This document shows, piece after piece, positions 56,747-64,000 of a stretch of 64,000 bases of DNA. Position 1 is the first letter of the stretch, and each line of letters starts with the position of its first letter. The notes under the pieces are model-generated. The model worked only from the letters and a program-made list of their open reading frames with translations, had not been told where the DNA came from and did no database searches. The stretch comes from Evernia prunastri (Eukaryota > Ascomycota > Lecanoromycetes > Lecanorales > Parmeliaceae). The position numbers and the translations under genes were made by a program. The stretch covers positions 62,001 to 126,000 of the forward strand of contig NKYR01000076.1 in NCBI GenBank assembly GCA_003184365.1. Reading direction: 5' to 3'.

Positions 56747-59025
56747 CTACCCACCTCCGGCCCTAAGCCCCCGCCTCATCCTCGCCGTACCCGTAGCCAT
56801 AGCCCCCTTCACCTTACAGCTGTCGCCCTTCTTCTTCTTCTGCTGCTTCTTCTGCTGCCCCTGCCCCTGTCCCTTCTCCGCCCCGTTCTGCTGCTCCTGT
56901 CCCTTCTCCGTCGCCGTACCTCCTCCCTGCGCCGCGGTGCTCTTATTATCCAAAGAAGCGCTAGAATCGGAGTCGGAGGAGGTGGAGCCGGAGCTGGAGG
57001 TGGAGGTGGAGGTGGAAGTGGAGGAGTTGGACCAGAGGGGCTGGGAAGGGTTGAGGCGGCCGGGGGGCGTGTAGCGGGAGCCGGATTGGGAGACGGGGTA
57101 CGAGGCCGAGTTGGAGGCGGGGGGGTTGGACTGGGCGCCGGATTGGGAGTTTTGGGGGCTGCTTTGGGGGTTGCTTTGGGTTCCGCCTTGTCCGCTCCCT
57201 TGGCCTCCACCTTGGCCACTCCCTTGGCCTCCACCTTGGCCACTCCCTTGACCTCCACCCTGCCCACTCCCCTGCCCACCAGCAACCGAACCAGCCGAAC
57301 CGCAACCCCATCCCTGCGGCACCACATATGCCGACGCTTTAGCCCCAGCCGATGCCGCAGCACCGGTTGGTTGGTACGACTGGTACGACTGGAACGTGCA
57401 GAGGGTCGTGGCGGCCGGGGAGCCACCGCCGTAGACGGCAGCGGCGCTAGATGTAGGAGACGAGGGTGAGGGGGTGTTGCCTTCAGCGGCACCGCCACCG
57501 CCGCTGCCGCCGATGACCGCAGCAGGAGTGGAGGTTTGAGCGGGAGGCGAAGATGCGGCGTTGACGAGTGAGGGCGAGGGTACGGGTGCTGCAGCTAATT
57601 TGGCACCAGAGTCGGAGCCAGAGCCGGAAGCCGAGCTCGACCCCAAACCCGCACCACCACCAAAATTCCCAGCAAAACACTGCGTCATCAACGCAACATC
57701 CTTCCCCCCAGTCGGCGTCAGCGACAGGACATAAGTGTCGTCAAAGCTCCCAGCCGCCCACCCCACCCATCCCAAAAAGCTCTCGGAGTTCTCGTTCAGG
57801 AAATCCAGCGCGGCGCACACGTCCGTCAGACAGCTCGGGCTGTCGCTGCCGCCGCCGGTCTCCGACAGCAGGGCCTGGCGCTTCGAGTCCTGGAGCCATT
57901 TGAGCAAGGGCTCGAAGGCCGGGCTGATGCCGTTGGTGGTGCATGTGGTCGAGGTGCCGGAGTAGTCGGAGTCGAGGTACTGGTGCACGTCGAAGATGAG
58001 GTTGTCTGTGCTGCCGTCGAGGTTGGTGACGCCGGCGAGGACGGCGGCGCTTTACAATTTTCACTGTCAGTATTCTCTCTTCTTAGGAAGAGAAGTGAGC
58101 CCCGAGACACATCTGAGGAGTGAAGTTTCCCAATGTATCTCAAGGATCAGGATCAGGATCAGGTCAAGATAGGAATATAACGTACGAGCCGCCAGAAACA
58201 AAAGTCGAGGCGCCGGTATAGCCGTTGCCTGGTGATGGGGTCAGTTGGCTTGGATCAACAAGGAGGGGGGAGAAAGGGTAAGTTACCAGGAAGAAGGATC
58301 ATCTGGGTCGTAGCGCCAGCTTTGCGGATAGCAGTCACAGCAGCCTGCACCGAAGCAGCCCATGAAGCCAAACCCGGTACTTTCTCAACTGATGCACCCG
58401 TCAGCTTTCAGCCCTCTCCAGTACGGAAGAACGACGTACTATCATGCGGCTCGTTCATTAACCCCATAACTACACTCCCCTCATCTTTATACTTGGTCGC
58501 CAATTGGCCCCACAGCCCTGAAAAATCACTCGCCTTCGGCCCCCCAGGGGCCCCAATGACCTGCGTGTTCCATCTCGCGTAATTATGAATATCAATAATA
58601 CAATGCGCGCCCGTCTTCAAGCACGCCTGCACCAGTGCATCGTACTTTCCAAAATTGGTTGCGTCCAAGGTACCGCCGAGGACGTTGTTGACGAGGTACT
58701 GCCAGGCGACGGGGAGGCGGAAGATGTTGAGTCCGTCGGTTTTGGTAAAGTGCGTCATCTGGCCGGCGCCGTCGCTGCCGCCGTATTGGGAGAGGGGCGG
58801 GTCGACGGAGGAGAGGAGACAGGTGCCCTGTGGGGTAAAAGCGGTTAGGATGGTGGCAAAAGGTCGGTGACTGGGGATGATGGGAAGGGGTATATGTACA
58901 TCGATACTGCAGCCAAAATCGAATCCAGCGATATTGACACCAGCAAACTTGACACCAGCAGCGACAGTCCGAGCTGCGCTGAAAGCCACAATCGAGCCAG
59001 CGAGAAGCTTCGAGATGGAATGCAT
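56747..59025 (-). CDS. Secreted GH5 endo-beta-1,4-glucanase with long low-complexity tail
   Basis: Exons 59025-58900, 58827-58440, 58388-58287, 58228-58186 and 58049-56747 encode 653 residues. The N-terminus (MHSISKLLAGSIVAFSAARTVAA) is a signal peptide. The catalytic domain (about 25-330) shows VKFAGVNIAGFDFGCSID, FRLPVAWQYLVNN, CIIDIHNYARW, GLMNEPHD (acid/base Glu near 168), FDVHQYLDSDYSG and LLSETGGG (nucleophile Glu near 283), with WVGWAAGSF near the end. All these belong to fungal GH5 subfamily 5 cellulases. About 320 further residues are Ser/Gly/Gln/Asn-rich, including tandem GQGSGQGG repeats, and no CBM1 is seen. The tail ends in a basic RMRRGLRAGGG. The last intron uses an AAG acceptor and contains GGATCA repeats. 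Cellulose degradation outside the cell is likely; the tail may anchor or glycosylate. Confidence 0.93.
57184..57280. repeat. 24-bp coding minisatellite in the GH5 tail
   Basis: Tandem copies of a 24-bp unit (CCTTGGCCACTCCCTTGGCC plus four bases) encode the repeated GQGSGQGG in the minus-strand protein. Units are nearly identical, which favours length variation between strains. Confidence 0.8.
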
Positions 59026-60297
59026 TGTAACAAAGTGAATGCAGATTCGATTAAAGAACGTGGTGGTGTGACTGAGATACAGCAACAGCAAGTCAAATGA
59101 ATGTGGTGAGCGCTGCAGTAAAGACTGAAATGCAGATCAAATCGGGAAGAGAGACAAAATGGCGTTGAGGGTGGGAAGGGGGTGCGTCCTGTACAATAAG
59201 GATGTAATCATATGAGCCGTCTAGGTGCCATCTCGGCACGATGAGAATGAAGAATTCGAAACATTGGTCTTTGACGTCGCCATCCTTCATCACAGGCGGG
59301 GGACATTTAAAAGAGATTGGATCTGATCGATCGCAAGATTCATAGGTCGGTACTTCAGGTAGTGCAAGCTTTTACCGTCATTATGATGTCCCTGGCGCCT
59401 ATATCGCAGTGGTGGTGGGGGAGGATGAAACGGTTCTCGCCCCATCTCGGGCAAAGGTGGGCGCTACCGTACGAGAAAGCTCGGCCGTAGAACAAATACC
59501 TTACGCAATACTCAGCATCAGCGGAGCAGGTGACGGTATAAAAAAGAGTCAATTGATGTTTGGTGAGGAAAAGCCAGGTTGTGAAGGGAAAGACGCTTAG
59601 CGAGGGGAACAAATGAGACGAGTAAGGTTTGTTTCAAGTGTTGCCCGGGATTCTATGCGACCCGCCCCTATCAACCTTCGCGCTCCTCCGACCACCACGG
59701 GCTCTCGGGGATTTCTTTGAAACGAGAAGCTGCCACGAGGTAGAGTACCTACCCGGGGACCCTTGAAGACCTTTCAACGGAGCGTAAGCTCTACTGAAAC
59801 AGCGTGTCTGACGAGGTATTGTCACCGTGAGGCACATCACATCCTTCGAGGCTTGCCTGGGGATTTTCGATCTTACTCTGGACCCCACGCTTCGCTCTAT
59901 CCGAGCAACCAGACTAAGTGGTGAACGGTGATTCCAGATCCACCTTGATGATCCGCAGACCATAAATTGGTGCATATACATAGCTATGCTTTTGCGGCGG
60001 AGGAACGCTTCTCCGCTGCTAAGAGGTCCACAATGTGAAGTACCCAGATTGCAGGACGATGTCTATTAGTCGACTAGTGAACTGACGCCTCCACCGGAAT
60101 TGACCTCGAAATCCTTGGTATCGTTATGCCGTCGTTTCCTGTGTTCCGTCTTCGAAATCCTCTGACATCCTCCTCTGACATCCTCCTCTATGTCTCGTTG
60201 AGATACATGTGAGAAGTATATCGTCATATTAGCACCGCTCCGTATGTTACGCATCGTTCGTATTTGTGTATCTGTCCCTCAAAGTTCTACAGGGAAA
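59026..60297. other. Intergenic region, GH5 promoter and 3' flank of the Zn2Cys6 gene
   Basis: 1.27 kb without a supportable gene. A short direct repeat GACATCCTCCTCT occurs twice at about 60160-60190. The GH5 promoter is in the left part; no carbon-catabolite or XlnR-type site is claimed. Confidence 0.5.
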
Positions 60298-62941
60298 TTA
60301 GACTTGTTCGAAGAGGGGCGTCGCTGGGTGACCGCCAGGTCCTCCAGGAAACGCTTCAGCGGTGTTGCCGTTACCGTTCCTAGCTGGGGCACCACCCGCA
60401 GCTCCAATACCCGGCGAAGGGATAGGCGTCGCGCCAGGCCATGCCCATAATGAATCGAAGTCAATGAACTCGTCTGTCCCCGAGGAACCAGGATCAGAGC
60501 GGCTCGGAAGCACCGTGTTTGTCAGATCCAAAAGCCCCGAGAAGGAGTCTTCTTGCGGCATGGAGGGCGGGTTCAAGGTAGTGGTGTTCAATGGTGCGTT
60601 GGAAGCAGTGACAGGTGTTTCAGAGGGTGCCGAGGTAGCACCTGGTAGTGGGAGCAATGGAAAGTAACCTGATCCGGATGGAGGGGGAGCATTCTGAACA
60701 TCCAATCCCGATGTCAGGGTTGAAAGAGGAGTCTGATAGGAGGGAGGCTGAAGCTGGAAAGCTGACGGCCTTCCTTGCCTATTTATGACGTTGCGAAATT
60801 CTATAAGAATGTGAGTAGCGCGTTTTGCCTGCGGATCCATCTCACCACAGTAGGACATGATCGTGATCGAATTAGCTATACATTGCTTGGTCAACGCGTT
60901 TGATGAAGCCGGACGAGCGAATTCATTGGAGAATATGATGAGCGCAGCAGCAAAGAGACAGTAGGTGACGAATGGGTCGAGTTTAGGAAGATATTGGCCT
61001 TCATATGCATTCTGAATAAGGGCAATAGTGTGCGCCGCGGCAGTCAAACAGGCGTCGGAGAATTTCTCTATGCGCCCTCGAGATCGTTGAGACCATTGGC
61101 CGGCGCCAAGGCGTGTTTGTTGAATCTCTGTACTGAGAAGATGGAGGAAAAAGGGTCGCGTCAGCAGGATGATCGAATGGCAGTAGACTTGATTGGAGTG
61201 GAGGATAGCAATGGCTTTTCTGCGATCCCGGCGGGATGCCTGACGCCAATGAAGGGTTGGGGAGAGATTTTCTGGCCATCGCTTGCACTGATCTGCAAGC
61301 TCTTGGGCAAGTTTTGTCGATATCTTACGTTGCAAATAGACTTTTTTGAGTATGATGCCAACCACATGGCAGCTGCGGACGACGGCTTCCATCCCAGCTC
61401 TGCAATGTTCGTGAGGTTTGAGCTGTGGCGCAGAGTACAAGCTTGAGGATGGGTTGATAACCTCGCCAGAACATTCTTCCTCCGCAATTGCCATCGGGCG
61501 ACCAAGTGACGCACTTAAAAAACGATCCAGAACGAACAAAGATCGCCAAAGGTTTCTACGAGCTGTCTGCTGTTCGGCAGAGAAGACGACTAAGGTCTCT
61601 TCACGATGTAAGCCGAGAGTATAAGCTGTGCGGACAGCCATACCTGATTGTAGTCAGCAGGGAACAGCAACGGACTAGAAAATCTAAATGAGAGGTGCCA
61701 TACCAAGATAGGCAAACGCGGGATTTCTCTTCGATCTCATTAGCATATACAAAGCCATGAGGAGCAAAGCTTGTATCGACCAAAAATCGGCATCTTCGAA
61801 GCCTATGATGGGATTATTGAGGCTTTTGGCGTTGAGAAAAAAGACCTCCGATTGGTCGGGGTAATGCGCTCTCAAGGCGTCGATGATCTCTGCCTCCCGG
61901 CTTCCAGGTTCAGGTGTAGCGAGCGAGGATCCAATCGCGAACACCAGGTTGAGGTGACAAAGGAAAATGTGATCAACTGTGAGAGGATCTGAATAGCACC
62001 TGTCCACCTTTTCGAGGAACGCTTTCTCGTCAAACACTTCAACCAAACCGTACGTCTATAGATGGTCAGTGGTATACACTGGACTGATTTAATCCAATAC
62101 TGACATTAGCAAAGAATGAGTCCACGAGAATCAGTGCGGTCTGTTTCTCAGGCAGCAGATGGGTAAGTTCCGTGTCTGGTGACAATGAAAATGGAGTTTC
62201 CAAGATCTTGTGTCGTTCTGGGTCCATAGTAAACGGTGAAGGTCCCACAGTAGTCTCAACGATCATGCGAAGTAGCTGCAAGAAAGAGAGAGTAGAGGCA
62301 TCGCCAATGTATATCAATCTTCCCGTGCCATCTTCCAACATACGGGTCATGGTATGATTGTCCGCCTCTTCATCCCCACCACTGGTAGACGCATTATCCG
62401 AATGCAATTTGATCGCTGGCTTCAAGTCGGCTGTGTGCGGCAAATAGCCTATGGATCTGGCAGCATCCTTAACCGATGGTGTGCCATCACGGGGTCGGTA
62501 TGACTGCGAACCTGGAGGTGCCGCTGGCGGGTAGTTGACCGCTGATGGGTTTCCTCCGCTCTTCGAGGAGCTCGGTCTATCGAAGACGTCGCTTTCTCTG
62601 ATGCGTCGTTTGGCTGAAGGCTGGGCAGGGGAAGTTCCATCGTGAGCGTGGTCGGTGGTATTGTAGGTACAAGTGAAGTGTTTCTTGTCGCATGTAGTGC
62701 AGGGCTGCCCGCCGTCGCACTGTTCAACTGTTAGCTATGACAGCAACAAAGCGCGTTTGGCGCGCAATTAGATACGAAGGTAGTGGTAGCGATAGCTTCC
62801 GTAGGTCATGCTCGGAAGGGCAATGGAAGTGGGCGTTTTGGTGAGAAGGAAGCGACGAGCCTTTTGCTTTCTTCGTTTACAACTGTCACACGCGTTGGCA
62901 GTTCGCTGTCTCTTCTCTGGGTCGACTTTGGGCCGAGTCAT
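60298..62941 (-). CDS. Zn2Cys6 fungal transcription factor with fungal-specific TF domain
   Basis: Exons 62941-62861, 62719-62105, 62055-61704 and 61643-60298 encode 797 residues. The binuclear zinc cluster reads CDSCKRRKQK-CDGGQP-CTTC-DKKHFTC: cysteines 18, 21, 28, 34, 37 and 44, exact CX2CX6CX5CX2CX6C. It is assembled across the first intron, which must start with GC (AAG/GCTCGT) and end AACAG, an unusual donor. The middle part has the fungal-specific TF domain (RTAYTLGLHRE, ARRNLWRSLFVLDRFLSASLGRP, RPFFLHLL). The C-terminal 150 residues are Pro/Ser/Gly-rich with an acidic aromatic patch (DEFIDFDSLWAWPG) that could activate transcription. Join GYLG-MAVRTAYTLG supports the third intron. Target genes are unknown; the adjacent GH5 gene is a candidate only by position. 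Confidence 0.9.
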
Positions 62942-63195
62942 GGCGCGTGGCCGAGGACGTGGATATGGTTGCGCAAGTTATTTTCTTCACAGCACCTGTC
63001 TTTGATCTCCATCAATTGAGGTGGAGTGGGCCGGCGGGCAAGGTGTGGTGAGGGAGCAGGAATGGTTACTTGAGTAAGTTGAGTAAAATTTGAGAGGATA
63101 TTTACATGGTAAGTGGTACTACTATCGGAAGTAGCGTGGTGATGATGGTGGTGGTGGTGGTGTTGGTTGGGTAAATCGGTAGAGACGGCACTTTA
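62942..63195. promoter_or_regulatory. Proximal promoter of the Zn2Cys6 gene
   Basis: 254 bp between the ATG and the first MITE. It contains a (GGT)n run near 63139-63160. Confidence 0.45.
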
Positions 63196-63405
63196 CGGCG
63201 GACGATAATTGACACTCCGACAAAACCAAGAGCTCCCGAGGGTCCATCAAAACCCGTCATCCAAAAAAAGAATATGTCTTCAATCTGCGACTTTTAGTCC
63301 TTACTCTCCGTACGAATTACACGAAGAATATAGATTATATTCTTCGAGAGTTTCTTCTTGAAAAGTATTCTTTGGTTTTGTCGGAGTGTCAATTATCGTC
63401 CGCTG
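63196..63405. mobile_element. MITE-like element 1 with about 34-bp terminal inverted repeats
   Basis: The left end (CGGCGGACGATAATTGACAC, continuing CTCCGACAAAACCAA) is repeated inverted at the right end (63372-63405) with one mismatch. A TA dinucleotide flanks both sides (63194-63195 and 63406-63407), the target duplication of Tc1/mariner-pogo elements. The 210-bp interior has no coding frame, so it is a non-autonomous element that depends on a transposase elsewhere. Confidence 0.88.
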
Positions 63406-63534
63406 TATACACTTGTTTCCTCGTTTCCCCTTGGTTCCCCTTAATCCTTATGTTGTATAGTTACACAAACTACATCCTAAGCTACCGGTAAGGTACCTTG
63501 GTACTCTTTCACTAAGGTAGGTACTCTGCCCACC
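63406..63534. other. Spacer between the two MITE-like elements
   Basis: AT/CT-rich sequence with repeated GGTACCTTGGTAC-like and AAGGTAGGTAC motifs; no gene was recognised. Confidence 0.4.
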
Positions 63535-63651
63535 TATCCCCTTGTGAGGTATGTAGTAAGTCACACAATACCCCGGATCGTGCCATCAGGGTGCGCTATC
63601 CGGGCAGTCCGGGGGTATGGCGTGACTTACTAGGTACCTCACAAGGGGATA
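63535..63651. mobile_element. MITE-like element 2, near-palindromic, 117 bp
   Basis: TATCCCCTTGTGAGGTA at 63535-63551 is inverted at 63635-63651, and the inverted similarity continues imperfectly inward (GTAGTAAGTCAC versus CTAGTAAGTCAC, then TACCCCCGGA-like). The ends read TA at both borders, compatible with TA insertion. There is no coding potential, and the element could fold into one long hairpin. Confidence 0.75.
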
Positions 63652-64000
63652 AGGCAAAAGGTTAAAGCCAGTTTTCTGCGTCAATTCAACGCTATGCATG
63701 CTTCTCTGCTGCTCCCCAATCCCATCCATCAATAATTATAGTCAAGGTACATCCCTCGTCATCGCCAGTAAAGTGAGATAAGGTAATCAGCTCAAGGTAG
63801 AGGTAGGCTATATGTCCTGAGCAAATCCATATCAACATGGCGTATTTGGCGAAACCAGACTAGCGGCGACAAATTGAAATGGCTACCTATGGAAAACAGT
63901 ATTTCGGTATGATTGTCCGTTTCCACTCTGTCTGCACATCGCCCATCCTACTTCCATCCAACCTTTCTTTCCAATCACATACCCCACAGAATACGAAGCT
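63652..64000. other. Window end, nothing recognised
   Basis: 349 bp with no supported gene or repeat. It may belong to the upstream region of the Zn2Cys6 gene or to a gene beyond the window. Confidence 0.4.

Noticed and set aside
57086..57469. Plus-strand frame opposite the GH5 tail
   Set aside because: Produced by the 24-bp repeat and GC-rich codons of the GH5 gene on the other strand.

Overview
The window is nuclear DNA of a filamentous ascomycete (Pezizomycotina). The evidence is short introns of about 45-180 bp with GT-AG ends and CTAAC/CTGAC branch sites, the gene set (PAB1 with the filamentous-fungal RRM4 insertion, TEF1, EFR3, SEC39, a branchpoint-binding protein, a Ure2-like GST, a GH5 endoglucanase, a Zn2Cys6 regulator), and a LINE-type retrotransposon carrying RNase H. 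A leotiomycete is plausible, but this is a guess. Exon limits were derived by hand from splice signals, frame continuity and family similarity. For every coding gene reported as intact, the spliced lengths add up to whole codons.

Layout. 1-11 kb: 3' part of a peroxisomal-type 3-ketoacyl-CoA thiolase, an unrecognised 1321-residue Pro/Ser-rich coiled-coil protein, and PAB1. 11.1-19.2 kb: a block of near-identical, 5'-truncated LINE copies, all on the minus strand, broken by single unresolved bases (n) at 12051, 13324, 14885, 15108, 15968, 16724 and 17822. Three copies are fused at different internal LINE positions to members of a second repeat, here called X. 19.4-22.5 kb: an AAA ATPase with many very small exons. 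23-28 kb: a histone-H1-like Ala/Gly/Lys protein, an F-box protein, a poly-C tract and degenerate minisatellites. 29-44 kb: housekeeping genes (EFR3, TEF1, SEC39), a SAM methyltransferase and a Ure2-like GST. 45-50 kb: a stand-alone NRPS-type condensation domain protein and a broken intradiol dioxygenase. 50-56 kb: a complex I twin-CX9C subunit, a conserved protein of unknown function and the splicing factor BBP/SF1. 56.7-63 kb: a secreted GH5 endoglucanase with a repetitive tail and a Zn2Cys6 transcription factor, with two TIR-bearing MITE-like elements upstream.

Functional links are mostly those of unrelated neighbours. EFR3 and the methyltransferase share one divergent promoter; BBP/SF1 and the unknown 468-residue protein share another. 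PAB1, TEF1 and BBP cover translation and splicing. EFR3 and SEC39 act in plasma-membrane PI4P and ER-Golgi traffic. The thiolase and the complex I subunit are metabolic. No biosynthetic cluster is convincing, although a condensation domain and a GST lie next to each other.

The most unusual signal is the LINE-X fusion family. Two X copies begin at exactly the same base yet join different points of the LINE ORF; a third, variant X joins yet another point. This is the pattern expected from template switching during reverse transcription, as described for the chimeric MINE elements of Magnaporthe.
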